Shown here: piece after piece, positions 28,417 through 37,939 of the stretch
How positions within the stretch are numbered: the stretch's first letter is position 1
Layout: each line of letters starts with the position of its first letter
From: Bacteroides sp.
GTDB taxonomy: Bacteria > Bacteroidota > Bacteroidia > Bacteroidales > Bacteroidaceae
Assembly: GCA_022648295.1 (NCBI GenBank)
Contig: JALCME010000008.1
Span: 1-64,000, forward strand
DNA length: 64,000 bases
Reading direction: 5' to 3'
Translations under genes and position numbers: made by a program
The notes under the pieces: model-generated
Seen by the model: only the letters and a program-made list of their open reading frames with translations
What the model was told of the DNA's origin: nothing
The model's database searches: none

Positions 28417-31400
28417 TTAAAAGTCAATATTAAGTCCAAAAGTAAAAGTTTTCATAATAGGATAAAAACTCCCAAAAGAGCCTCCATTTTCAGGATCATA
28501 CCCCTTATAAGCATTAGAGATAGTAAAAAGATTCTGAGCATTAACATAAAATCTTATATTATCAATAGAAAGCTTTTGCAACATCTTTTTAGGTAAAGTA
28601 TATCCTAATACTACACTTTTCAAACGGAGATATGCACCACTCTTAATCCAAAAATCAGAAACTATATTATTACTATTACTGCTACTAGTTCCATCTATTA
28701 ACAAAATAGGAAATTTTGCATTTCTATTATCTTCACTCCAAGTATCAAGCTGATTCTTATAAAGCGTATATCCGGAATACAAAGGACGAGCACCTGCTCC
28801 AGAGTAAAAGACATCTTTCTTACCTACTCCCTGAAAAAATAAAGAGAAATCAAAACCTTTACAATCACCCCCCAAGGTTAGTCCATATCCATATCTAGGA
28901 GTAGGATTTCCGATAATAGTACGATCTTTCGAATCTATAGCGTCATCATGGTTTATATCTTTATATTTTATATATCCAGGTTTTATGTTATTCTTATTGC
29001 CACCATACACACATACTGCATTATCTATTTCTTCTTGTGACTGAAAGTAACCATCTGAAACATAGCCATAGTATGAATTAATAGACTCCCCTTCTTTGGT
29101 AATAGTAGAACTTCCAATATACTCATTACCATACAAGTTTGTAACCTTATTTTTCACATCTGAAAGATTTCCAGTTACATAATATGAAAAACTATTTATT
29201 TTATCTCTCCAAGAAAGAGACAATTCCCAACCATTATTTCTCATAGAACCTGCATTCTTCCATGGAGAACTCATAGCCACATACAAAGGTAAAGGAAAAG
29301 TTTGTAACATATTAGAAATATTCCTAACATAGTAATCAAAAGTCAAGCCTAATTTTGAATTAAACAAAGAAATATCAATACCAGCATTAAGCTGTTTCGA
29401 TTTTTCCCAAGTAATTTTTTCATTAGCTAATTGAGTTTGAGCAACACCTGTTACAAGTTGCTTATCAAACCAATATCCATATCCAGCATTACTACTTACC
29501 GAAGCCGCAAATGGATAGTAGCTATTAATAGATTGATTACCAAGCACTCCATATGAAGCTCTTAATTTTAAATTATCTACTACACTTTTAATAGGCAGCC
29601 AGAATTTTTCTTCTGATATTCTCCACCCAGCCGAAAAAGAGGGAAAGAAACCCCAACGAGAATCTTTTAAAAATCGAGATGTCCCATCATAGCGCCCATC
29701 CAGCTCCAAAAGATACTTATTTGCATATGAATAATTAACACGATATAAATATGAAACCTGAGCCCAATCATAGTGAGTACTTGAATTACCCATTGTACTA
29801 ACATCTCCATTAGCTAAATCTTCATAGCCTTCATAATTAAAATTTTTTCTGCTGGCAAATAGATAATTATAGTTCAATTCATCTGTTTGCATTCCTGCCA
29901 AAAGTTTAAAATAATGGTTGGAGATCGTTTTTTCATAAGAGGCTTGGACATTAAATTGCTTGCTAATAGATTTGCTACGTTCTTCAGTCTTTGTTGAGCC
30001 AGAAGCCGGATATGACATCTTAAATATTCCATTTTCATAAGTATCATAAGGATCTACAAACGCATTAGACTCTGTTTCTACTTGACGAAAACTATACCCC
30101 GCAAGTATATTCATACCTTGAAAAGGAGTGATGTTTATTCGACCTTTTATCCCCACTTCCGGAGAAATGTCATTACGTATGCCACCATCTTCAGCTATAG
30201 CAATAGGATTATACCCATTTTGTCCATATCCCCATGTACCATCACTATTAATTCCAGACATAATAGGAGTCAATGTCAACGCTTTACCGACAATACCAGT
30301 TGCACTATCCATTGTTGGACGTTTTGCTTTTGTTTGTCTCATATTGATATCCAAACTCAATTTTATCCATTTACGCAATTGAATATCAGAATTGGTACGT
30401 AAAGTAGCACGAGAAAAGTTATTATTTTCTATAATACCATCTTGAGCATAATACCCCGCATTAGCAAAGAACTTGACAATATCATTGCCTGCACTTATGC
30501 TAAGCGAATGATTTTGTAAGAACGCTGATTTTTTTAATACTTCATTCTTCCAATCTGTATCATAATAATTAGAATTATCTACAGCTCCATTTTTATAAAC
30601 ATCTATTACATCTGTAGAGTAAATGGGAGCCTGATCTGCATTGACACAAGCCTGATTAATCGCCTCCATATACTCTAAGCCACTTACAGGTTTAGGCAAA
30701 TTCGTAGGAGTATTGAAGCCAAGATATGTGTTATATGAAACCTTAACTTTACCAGCAGCTCCACGCTTAGTAGTGATCAATATTACACCGTTTGAAGCTC
30801 GAGATCCATAAATAGAAGCCGAGGCTGCATCTTTTAAAACTGAAATAGACTCTACTGAATTTAAATCAATTCTATTCATATCTCCCTCAACACCATCTAT
30901 TAAAATCAAGGGAGATGTAGAAGAATTTAAAGAACCCGTTCCCCGGATACTTATTGAAGCGTTGTCTGCACCTGGTTGTCCCGAAGATTGCACAGCGGTA
31001 AGACCTGGAACTAGTCCTTGTAAAGCAACAGATGCAGTAGAGGTATTACGCTTGATAAGATCACGACCAGCAACACTTTGAACAGAACCGGTTAAATTGA
31101 CTTTCTTTTGTGTACCATATCCCACAACCACTAACTCATTCAACTGGTTCAAATCATCCTTTAAAGTAACATTAACAACATCCCTTTTACCAACCTTAAC
31201 AGTAACAGGTAACATGCCAACATAAGAAAATTTTAGCACATCTTTTTCGTTTACCTGAATGGCATATTTTCCTTCTAAATTAGTACTTACGCCATTTTTT
31301 GTGCCATCAACGAGTACAGTAACACCAATAAGAGCATCTCCATTGCTATCAGTAACTATACCCTTAACTGTTTTTTGTGCAAATGCCAATGTCGGCAATA

Positions 31401-31437
31401 CACAAAATAACAATAATGAAAACAATATTTGTTTCAT
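28417..31437 (-). CDS. SusC/RagA-family TonB-dependent outer-membrane transporter
   Basis: 1006 residues from the ATG at 31437, which gives a clean signal peptide (MKQILFSLLLFCVLPTLAFA). A carboxypeptidase-regulatory-like domain (about 22-105) precedes the TonB-box region 'NELVVVGYGTQKK', then the plug ('SVAGRDLIKRNT', 'PLILIDGVEG', 'LKDAASASIYGSRASNGVILITTKRG'), then a 22-strand barrel ending in 'FTFGLNIDF'. It imports oligosaccharides with energy from TonB. No anti-sigma-interacting extension is present, consistent with control by the ROK protein and not by an ECF/anti-sigma pair. Confidence 0.97.
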   Translation of the reverse strand: MKQILFSLLLFCVLPTLAFAQKTVKGIVTDSNGDALIGVTVLVDGTKNGVSTNLEGKYAIQVNEKDVLKFSYVGMLPVTVKVGKRDVVNVTLKDDLNQLNELVVVGYGTQKKVNLTGSVQSVAGRDLIKRNTSTASVALQGLVPGLTAVQSSGQPGADNASISIRGTGSLNSSTSPLILIDGVEGDMNRIDLNSVESISVLKDAASASIYGSRASNGVILITTKRGAAGKVKVSYNTYLGFNTPTNLPKPVSGLEYMEAINQACVNADQAPIYSTDVIDVYKNGAVDNSNYYDTDWKNEVLKKSAFLQNHSLSISAGNDIVKFFANAGYYAQDGIIENNNFSRATLRTNSDIQLRKWIKLSLDINMRQTKAKRPTMDSATGIVGKALTLTPIMSGINSDGTWGYGQNGYNPIAIAEDGGIRNDISPEVGIKGRINITPFQGMNILAGYSFRQVETESNAFVDPYDTYENGIFKMSYPASGSTKTEERSKSISKQFNVQASYEKTISNHYFKLLAGMQTDELNYNYLFASRKNFNYEGYEDLANGDVSTMGNSSTHYDWAQVSYLYRVNYSYANKYLLELDGRYDGTSRFLKDSRWGFFPSFSAGWRISEEKFWLPIKSVVDNLKLRASYGVLGNQSINSYYPFAASVSSNAGYGYWFDKQLVTGVAQTQLANEKITWEKSKQLNAGIDISLFNSKLGLTFDYYVRNISNMLQTFPLPLYVAMSSPWKNAGSMRNNGWELSLSWRDKINSFSYYVTGNLSDVKNKVTNLYGNEYIGSSTITKEGESINSYYGYVSDGYFQSQEEIDNAVCVYGGNKNNIKPGYIKYKDINHDDAIDSKDRTIIGNPTPRYGYGLTLGGDCKGFDFSLFFQGVGKKDVFYSGAGARPLYSGYTLYKNQLDTWSEDNRNAKFPILLIDGTSSSNSNNIVSDFWIKSGAYLRLKSVVLGYTLPKKMLQKLSIDNIRFYVNAQNLFTISNAYKGYDPENGGSFGSFYPIMKTFTFGLNIDF

Positions 31438-31504
31438 TATATCAGATTTGATTTTAGAGTTAGACTCCATAGATTTTAAATATATAAAGTTAATTAATAA
31501 AGAA

Positions 31505-32671
31505 CTATAATCTCTCTAATATCTGCCAACATTGATATAATCCCCTTGGCACATGAAAACATCCCTTCCATTTTCCTCCTTTCAACGGTAGCAAAACTTC
31601 CCCGCTACGGTTAAGATAGCCGAACCATTCTGGGTATGATGAATCTTTGAAATTACTCCAGACATAGCTGTGGACCTTACAAAACCAGTCAAGACATTTT
31701 TTATCTCCTGTTAACTCATAACCTTTTAACATCGAAATAAGAGCTTCAATATGCACCCACCAAAGTTTCTGATCCCATTCTAATTGTTGTGTAGGATATC
31801 CTAACCTATCTTTATAATAAAAGATACCACCATACTTTTCATCCCAGCCATATTCAATCATTTTCAAAGCTATATTTTTAGCTTTCATTATTAACTCTGG
31901 CTTGTTTAAACGTTGACCTAAATCCATAATGAACCACATTGCCTCTATAGAATGACCTGGATTTACTAACCGTCCATCAAAGGTATCAGACAGAGAACCA
32001 TCCAATGCTACATTCTCAATTATAAGATCTCCTAATTCTGGACGACAAAAAACATCCATGACTTCATGTATGCAAACATCTATTGCATTTCTTAAATAGT
32101 TATGATCCAGTAAATGCTCAATTTCTAGGGCCAAATTGCATAAAATCATAGGTAAAGCAAAGTTCTTCAGTTCACGAGTACCCGGATGAATTTTATTCCA
32201 TTTACCCTTAGGGTTATCCACTTTCGAAAGGATAATCTCAAAAGTCCTCTTTGCAATATCAGCATATTCCTGATTCCCTGTAGCTAAACTCAATTGTCCA
32301 AAAGCCATGGTGGCAAATGTATAAGAGAATATATTATAAGGCTCAACAAGAGGATTTCCTTTACGATCCAAAGAAAAATACCAATTATAATGTCCGTCAT
32401 GCCCATATTTCTTCAGGAATTCTCCTCCTTGTACGGCGCAATCCAACCATTTTTCATTCTTTTCTACTTTATTATACAGCATGGAAAACATCCAAACTTC
32501 ACGTCCTTGCAACCAAACAAATTTATCGGTATCAAACACCTTACCATCACGTTCCAAACAAGTGAAATAACCGCCACACTCCAAGTCCTGAGAATATTCC
32601 AACCAAAAAGGTATAACATTCTCAAACAGTTCATTTTTATACTGTTCTGCCAGTTGTTTAAAATTTATCAT
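31505..32671 (-). CDS. AGE-family (N-acylglucosamine 2-epimerase-like) epimerase
   Basis: Cytoplasmic (alpha/alpha)6-barrel enzyme, 388 residues, interconverting C2 epimers of a sugar. 'GRLVNPGHSIEAMWFIMDLG' matches the renin-binding-protein/GlcNAc 2-epimerase form, not the GHDIE-type cellobiose or mannobiose epimerases. A second catalytic His lies in 'KGCFHVPRGLYQCWQIL', and 'FVWLQGREVWMFSMLYN' is the N-terminal substrate motif. Related enzymes act on GlcNAc, glucose or mannose. Its place in the PUL suggests that the imported sugar is epimerised before use. No sialic acid lyase is seen nearby. Confidence 0.88.
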   Translation of the reverse strand: MINFKQLAEQYKNELFENVIPFWLEYSQDLECGGYFTCLERDGKVFDTDKFVWLQGREVWMFSMLYNKVEKNEKWLDCAVQGGEFLKKYGHDGHYNWYFSLDRKGNPLVEPYNIFSYTFATMAFGQLSLATGNQEYADIAKRTFEIILSKVDNPKGKWNKIHPGTRELKNFALPMILCNLALEIEHLLDHNYLRNAIDVCIHEVMDVFCRPELGDLIIENVALDGSLSDTFDGRLVNPGHSIEAMWFIMDLGQRLNKPELIMKAKNIALKMIEYGWDEKYGGIFYYKDRLGYPTQQLEWDQKLWWVHIEALISMLKGYELTGDKKCLDWFCKVHSYVWSNFKDSSYPEWFGYLNRSGEVLLPLKGGKWKGCFHVPRGLYQCWQILERL

Positions 32672-32693
32672 TCCTATATATATATTATTAAGG

Positions 32694-34103
32694 TCAATTT
32701 TTTCTTAGCCAATAACGTTCTATGTCTTCCAAAGATTTCCCAGTAGTTTCTGGTACCAATTTCCAAACTATCAAGATATAAGGTATACACATCAAAGCAA
32801 AAAGAAGGAATGTTCCAGTGGGGGTAAAGTTCTGGAGCATCCAGGGGGTTAACTGCCCAATGAGGTAAGTACCAATCCATAAAGCAAATCCAGCAATAGA
32901 CATAGCCAGGCCACGAATACGAGTAGGATACATCTCCGATAACAGTACAAATATCACGGCAGAGATGGATATAGCACAACAGAATACATAAAACAAGAAG
33001 AATGATAAAAGAAGAATGTTAGGCAAAGCCCATGCAACAGCATAGTGAAAATAAAAACCTATCAACAATAGAGAAAGAATCATTCCTGAAACACCGTAAT
33101 ACACCAATTTTTTACGACCGACCCTATCAATAATAACCACAGCAATAATGGTTGTTACCATATTTACAACACCCACAAGTACTTGACTAAAAAGAGCATC
33201 TCCTCCAGACAATCCAGCTTGTTCAAAAATAGAAGGGCCATAATATAATACTGCATTAACACCCATAAATTGTCCAAGAATAGCTATTCCCGCACCTATT
33301 GCAACGGCTTTCAATATGCCTGGTTGCAATAAAAGACGAAAATCGGACTTTGACTCACCTTCAAGAACTTTCTTTATATCATTCAGTTGTGCATTTACAT
33401 CTATATCTGACCGATTAATTTTAAAAAGAATACGACGAGCTATTTGCTCTTTTCCACGCAGAATTAGCCAACGTGGACTTTCCGGTATAAAGAAAATCAC
33501 CATAAAGAATAAAATAGCAGGCAACGTTTCCAAGCCTAACATACCGCGCCAGACTTCCTTTACTACAATTTTGTCCAACCAAGCAGCAGTAGGCTCAACA
33601 CCATTTAGAGAGAAATGAAGCAATTGATAATTAGCTAGATAAGCTCCTAAGAATCCCACAGTAACAGCCAATTGATAAAGAGCGACCAATCGTCCTCTGT
33701 ATTTAGCTATCGAGATCTCAGATATATAAAGAGGTGATACGATTGAGACAACACCAATACCAATTCCACCGATAATTCGCCAAAAGACAAGCTGTTGAAA
33801 TGTCAAAGAGAATGCACAACCAATGGCAGAAGCAGAAAAGAGAACTGCAGAAGCGATCATAGTAAGCCTGCGTCCCAGATGATCACTCAAACGTCCGGCA
33901 AATAAAACACCAATAATAGATCCAACTAAAGCACACCCGACATACCATCCTTCTTGAATCTTATCTAAGTCAAATTGCGTAGCCACTTGAGAAATTGTTC
34001 CTGATATAACTGCAGTATCATAGCCAAAAAGAAAGCCTCCTAATGCTGCAACAATTGACAGAAACAAAAGATATCTGATATTTATACTTGAATTTAAACT
34101 CAT
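32694..34103 (-). CDS. Sugar-porter MFS transporter (XylE/GLUT family)
   Basis: Inner-membrane proton-sugar symporter, 469 residues, 12 hydrophobic segments. Family motifs are 'GFLFGYDTAVISG' (helix 1), 'GRLSDHLGRR' (loop 2-3), 'SPLYISEISIAKYRGRLVALYQLAVT', 'PESPRWLILRGK' (end of helix 6), 'DRVGRKKL' (loop 8-9) and 'PETTGKSLEDIE' (after helix 12). It probably brings the monosaccharide released by the periplasmic enzymes into the cytoplasm, next to the epimerase encoded 22 bp downstream. Confidence 0.94.
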   Translation of the reverse strand: MSLNSSINIRYLLFLSIVAALGGFLFGYDTAVISGTISQVATQFDLDKIQEGWYVGCALVGSIIGVLFAGRLSDHLGRRLTMIASAVLFSASAIGCAFSLTFQQLVFWRIIGGIGIGVVSIVSPLYISEISIAKYRGRLVALYQLAVTVGFLGAYLANYQLLHFSLNGVEPTAAWLDKIVVKEVWRGMLGLETLPAILFFMVIFFIPESPRWLILRGKEQIARRILFKINRSDIDVNAQLNDIKKVLEGESKSDFRLLLQPGILKAVAIGAGIAILGQFMGVNAVLYYGPSIFEQAGLSGGDALFSQVLVGVVNMVTTIIAVVIIDRVGRKKLVYYGVSGMILSLLLIGFYFHYAVAWALPNILLLSFFLFYVFCCAISISAVIFVLLSEMYPTRIRGLAMSIAGFALWIGTYLIGQLTPWMLQNFTPTGTFLLFALMCIPYILIVWKLVPETTGKSLEDIERYWLRKN

Positions 34104-34114
34104 AACGTTTAATT

Positions 34115-35215
34115 CTATTTAATATTAAAATACTCCCTATACCTGTCGTATAAATGACCCGCTTGTAAATAGGCTGATTGGGGACTCATGAAATGTGAAA
34201 ATTCAAACGTTATTGCTTTATCATATCCTGCTCTTTTCGCAGCTTCCAATTTCATTCGAAGTTTATCAAATTTTATAGGAAAGAAATGAATGGGCATATC
34301 ACGGTCAAAAGATTCTGCGTTCGTCCAACATTGCATACCATATTTATCTGCCAGCTTCTTATTCACGGTAAAGAAGGCATCCAATTCATCATAGTCAATA
34401 TGTCCATCCTGAAAGGCACAAGCATTTACAACCTCATGAATACCATCAAAAATCTCATTCCATTCTCTTTCGTGTTCTTCTACAGAAATTGCATCTTCAC
34501 GAGTTAATTTACCGGTTCCCATTATTGCCTTTTTACCATCAATCCAAGGCGATATAAAAGTAGGAAGCCCACCCGAAACATCCTTGCATTGTTTACCCAT
34601 TGCATAAAAGGAATCAATGGCTCCTTTAGTATTACGACTGATTTCTGTACTGATATACCAACCACCAAAACTTTTGTATTTCTCACCATACATCTTCCAG
34701 ACTTCATCAATGATATACTTATTATACTCCACCTCCCATGACATATCTCCCGTATCCCAATAATGTCCGGTGTCATATAAACCAAAATAAAATTTCATAT
34801 TATATTTCTCAGCTAAACGCAAGTACATATCCACCAAATCGACTGATGGCATATAACAACCTTTTTTTAGTAAGAATTTAGAGGGATAAGTGATAAATTT
34901 GCGATAACCGGAGCGAATCATAATAACAGTGTCAATTCCGATGCTCTTCATGTACTGGAAATCGTTCTCCCACTCTTTTTCACCCCAATTCTGATGAGGA
35001 ATATCATGAGAAATCTCATCAAGAAAAGTGCCAGAAATCATTAACCCATTGTTTTTGGGAATTATGAGGTTACCTTGATGGCCGTTTTCTAACTCCAGTA
35101 AGGAACTCGCAGAGTCACTCCCTCCTGCCGCTTTCAAAATACTTGGAGCTACCAAAACTGAAGCCCCTGTCAACGTTACTTTCTTTATGAAATCCCTACG
35201 GCTATTCATTTTCAT
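34115..35215 (-). CDS. DUF4434 protein with Tat-type signal, first gene of the PUL
   Basis: About 366 residues from the ATG at 35215. ATGs at 35239 and 35209 are alternatives. The N-terminus carries a twin-arginine motif (SRRDFIKK) and a hydrophobic stretch ending near LKAAGG, indicating export in a folded state. The mature part is a TIM-barrel-like DUF4434 domain: 'GLMISGTFLDEISHDIPHQNWGEKEW', 'MKSIGIDTVIMIRSGY', 'MKFYFGLYDTGHYW', 'GWYISTEISRN' with a Glu at the end of a strand, and 'CWTNAESFDRD' with another. Two acids at strand ends fit a retaining hydrolase (inference). Activity is not established for the family. Confidence 0.82.
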   Translation of the reverse strand: MKMNSRRDFIKKVTLTGASVLVAPSILKAAGGSDSASSLLELENGHQGNLIIPKNNGLMISGTFLDEISHDIPHQNWGEKEWENDFQYMKSIGIDTVIMIRSGYRKFITYPSKFLLKKGCYMPSVDLVDMYLRLAEKYNMKFYFGLYDTGHYWDTGDMSWEVEYNKYIIDEVWKMYGEKYKSFGGWYISTEISRNTKGAIDSFYAMGKQCKDVSGGLPTFISPWIDGKKAIMGTGKLTREDAISVEEHEREWNEIFDGIHEVVNACAFQDGHIDYDELDAFFTVNKKLADKYGMQCWTNAESFDRDMPIHFFPIKFDKLRMKLEAAKRAGYDKAITFEFSHFMSPQSAYLQAGHLYDRYREYFNIK

Positions 35216-35304
35216 AGATTTTACATAATTATTAGACATTAAGTACTGTATCTTTCACACTTAATATTTAAATTATTCGAGTTGAATTAATTAAATACCG
35301 ACAG

Positions 35305-35335
35305 CAAATATAGATATATTTATTTAAATAGCAAT
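35305..35335 (-). promoter_or_regulatory. Main promoter of the PUL operon
   Basis: On the minus strand, -33 ATTG (35332-35335), 19-bp spacer, -7 TATATTTG (35305-35312). It predicts a start near 35298 and a leader of about 60-85 bases before DUF4434. Confidence 0.65.
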
Positions 35336-35344
35336 ATATAATAA

Positions 35345-35366
35345 ATTATTTTATTATTAAAATGAT
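35345..35366. promoter_or_regulatory. Candidate operator for the ROK regulator
   Basis: ATTATTTTA and TAAAATGAT flank a four-base centre, eight of nine positions symmetric. It lies just upstream of the PUL promoter in the divergent region. ROK repressors use AT-rich palindromes of this size. The whole region is AT-rich, so chance is a real alternative. Confidence 0.35.
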
Positions 35367-35531
35367 TTATTGTCCTTATATTAATTATATAATATACATT
35401 TATTAATAATAAAAGCATTTATGCTTGGCATTATTAAAGCGAAAAGAGAAAAGAAAAGAATAACATAGCTTATAATCACATGCGAAAACAATTTTTCCAT
35501 CTTATACGATATACATAATAAATATATTAAG

Positions 35532-35539
35532 TATATTTG
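35532..35539 (+). promoter_or_regulatory. -7 box for the ROK regulator gene
   Basis: TATATTTG, exact TAnnTTTG and identical to the -7 box of the divergent PUL promoter. It predicts a very short leader before the ATG at 35567. No TTTG at -33. Confidence 0.5.
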
Positions 35540-35566
35540 TATTATATAATAAAATAGCGAAATCAA

Positions 35567-36781
35567 ATGTACCAACAGTTCCTAAAAGAAATAGAAATGG
35601 GGTCAAAGAATGCCCTTATTAAAAAGAGAATCATCACCTATTATATATATAACGGTAGCTCTACAATTCCAGACTTATCTAAGGAATTAGACCTAAGCGT
35701 TCCTACTGTTACAAAATTTATAGGTGAAATGTGCGAAGAAGGATACATAAATGATTATGGAAAGTTAGAGACCAGTGGTGGACGCCATCCTAATTTATAC
35801 GGATTAAATCCTAAATCAGGCTATTTCATAGGAGTGGATATCAAAAAGTTCTCCGTAAATGTTGGATTAATAAATTTCAAAGGAGAAATGGTAGATCTGA
35901 AAATGGATATACCTTATAACTTTGAGAATTCCGTTGAAGGCATGAATGAACTTTGCAACCTTATTCTTAAATTTATTGCAGGATCACCTGTAGATAATGA
36001 GAAAATTCTCAATATCAATGTTAATGTATCGGGCCGAGTAAATCCAGAATCAGGATATAGCTTCAGTCAATTTAATTTTGAGGAACGCCCTTTAGCTGAT
36101 GTATTAAGTGAAAAATTAAAATTTCCCGTTACCATCGATAATGATACAAGAGCAATGACTTATGGAGAATATATGCAAGGGTGTGTTAAAGGAGAAAAAG
36201 ATATTATTTTTATAAACGTTAGTTGGGGATTAGGTATAGGCATTATTATTGATGGCAAAATATATAAAGGTAAATCTGGATTTTCAGGAGAATTTGGTCA
36301 TGTAAGTACCTATGATAATGAGATCATTTGCCACTGTGGAAAGAAAGGTTGTTTAGAAACAGAAGCCTCTGGCTCTGCACTATACCGAATTTTATTAGAA
36401 CGTGTTCACAATGGAGAAAACTCAATATTATCAAATAGAATTGCAGAAAAAGATCATCCATTAACACTAGACGAAGTAATAACAGCTGTGAATAAGGAAG
36501 ATCTCTTATGTATCGAAATAGTTGAAGAAATCGGGCAAAAACTGGGAAAACAGATCGCTGGGCTTATTAATATATTTAATCCGGAACTAGTGATCATTGG
36601 AGGAACTCTCTCCCTTACAGGAGACTACATTACACAGCCCATTAAGACAGCTATAAGAAAATATTCACTAAATTTGGTAAATAAAGATTCGGTAATTACA
36701 ACCTCAAAATTAAAAGACAAAGCAGGAATTATAGGGGCTTGTATGCTAGCTAGAAGCAGGATGTTTGAAGGGACGAACTAA
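35567..36781 (+). CDS. ROK-family transcriptional regulator (NagC/XylR type)
   Basis: 404 residues. N-terminal winged HTH ('SSTIPDLSKELDLSVPTVTKFIGEMCEEGYI', about 28-60) fused to a ROK sugar-kinase-like domain. 'FIGVDIKKFSVNVGLIN' is the nucleotide-fold strand. 'GFSGEFGHVSTYDNEIICHCGKKGCLETEASG' has the EFGH and CxCGxxGCxE zinc signature. 'INVSWGLGIGIIIDG' would contact sugar. It is transcribed divergently from the PUL, so it most likely senses a sugar from that pathway. Repressor action relieved by a mono- or phosphosugar is inferred from the family. Confidence 0.93.
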   Translation: MYQQFLKEIEMGSKNALIKKRIITYYIYNGSSTIPDLSKELDLSVPTVTKFIGEMCEEGYINDYGKLETSGGRHPNLYGLNPKSGYFIGVDIKKFSVNVGLINFKGEMVDLKMDIPYNFENSVEGMNELCNLILKFIAGSPVDNEKILNINVNVSGRVNPESGYSFSQFNFEERPLADVLSEKLKFPVTIDNDTRAMTYGEYMQGCVKGEKDIIFINVSWGLGIGIIIDGKIYKGKSGFSGEFGHVSTYDNEIICHCGKKGCLETEASGSALYRILLERVHNGENSILSNRIAEKDHPLTLDEVITAVNKEDLLCIEIVEEIGQKLGKQIAGLINIFNPELVIIGGTLSLTGDYITQPIKTAIRKYSLNLVNKDSVITTSKLKDKAGIIGACMLARSRMFEGTN

Positions 36782-36790
36782 AAAAAGTTG

Positions 36791-37936
36791 TTACACACTT
36801 TCAATTGCATCTTCTTTAATTTGAGCAGTCTTCTTTTTCCAACCTTTAATTAAATCTTTTACAAATAAAATCCAACCAACACTACCCACTCCCGCTAAAA
36901 AGATAAATCCTATCAAAATCATAATTTTATTTGGCTTGGATGGACGCAAGGGGACCGTCGCTGGCTGAACAACTGTATACACTGGGGTTATTTCTTGAAC
37001 TTTCGCTTTAGCCATTTGTAGCTGCTGAGCAACCTGAGAATATACATTATAAGCTAAAGTCATTTCATTCTGTAAACGTTCCTGCTCTGCACGATAACTC
37101 AGCAAAATAATATTTTGATTAGCATCTACAAAAGTGGCATATTTCTTTTGAGCGTCTGCGTAATTTGCTTTAGCTTCTTTATACAACTTTTCAGCAAAAG
37201 CCAAATCATGTCGAGCTTTGTTAGTTCTATAATCTGTAATATAATTCTGTAAGCGATGCATTACAGTATCTGTTAAAGACGCAGATATCAAAGGATCTTG
37301 CATGGTAACAGTTAAAGTCGTCACACCTGTTTTTTTATCAACTGAGACAGCGAGACGCTGATTTAAAGCATCAGCTATAGCTGATTCATCTTTCGTTAAT
37401 CTAAAAGAATTAAATTTCCCATTATTTGGATTTAACTTCTCCTCCTCTTTAAATAAAGAAATAGCCCAGCCAACTGCCTTAAAAGGAGCAGACAGAACAA
37501 CCCCCCACCAAGGAGTGCGTTGATACTGATCTAAATAAGTATATAAAGTAGTGTCAATTCTACTTTTCTGATCTTGAATTCTCACATCGAAAAGTTCTAC
37601 CAAAAAAGGAGTAGAACTAACAATATCAGGATAAAGCTCAGGCGAAAGAGCATCTTCCCCAGAGGAACTTCCTAAATTTATACCTGCCATTGCCGCCAAA
37701 GCCCCCATACTTCCACCTGTTGTCTTACTGGTCGTTTCAGGAGCTAACGTAACACTTGTCGAATATTCTTTAGGAATACTAAAAGCAACAACCAAACCAA
37801 GTAACATTGCATACCCACACGATTTAAAAACAAACTTACGATTTGACCAAACTTTTTGGGCAAGCTCTAATAAATCAATTTCTTGTTCACTCGTTGTCTG
37901 TTGAGGCATAGCCTTTTTATTTTCTTCACTCATCAT
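36791..37936 (-). CDS. Wzz/GumC-type chain-length determinant protein
   Basis: Inner-membrane polysaccharide co-polymerase, 381 residues. A cytoplasmic N-terminal tail of about 35 residues precedes TM1 ('CGYAMLLGLVVAFSIP'). A large periplasmic region with coiled-coil helices follows ('FAEKLYKEAKANYADAQKKYATFVDANQN'), then the Pro-rich 'QPATVPLRPSKPNK' that precedes TM2. There is no C-terminal tyrosine-kinase domain. It follows the Wza-like gene by 3 bp and ends 9 bp from the convergent ROK gene. Confidence 0.9.
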   Translation of the reverse strand: MMSEENKKAMPQQTTSEQEIDLLELAQKVWSNRKFVFKSCGYAMLLGLVVAFSIPKEYSTSVTLAPETTSKTTGGSMGALAAMAGINLGSSSGEDALSPELYPDIVSSTPFLVELFDVRIQDQKSRIDTTLYTYLDQYQRTPWWGVVLSAPFKAVGWAISLFKEEEKLNPNNGKFNSFRLTKDESAIADALNQRLAVSVDKKTGVTTLTVTMQDPLISASLTDTVMHRLQNYITDYRTNKARHDLAFAEKLYKEAKANYADAQKKYATFVDANQNIILLSYRAEQERLQNEMTLAYNVYSQVAQQLQMAKAKVQEITPVYTVVQPATVPLRPSKPNKIMILIGFIFLAGVGSVGWILFVKDLIKGWKKKTAQIKEDAIESV

Positions 37937-37939
37937 AAA

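Noticed and set aside
31505..34103. Sialic acid (nanE-nanT) reading of the epimerase and MFS genes
   Set aside because: The transporter is a XylE/GLUT-type sugar porter, and there is no NanL lyase or sialidase in the operon. An AGE enzyme alone does not show sialic acid use.
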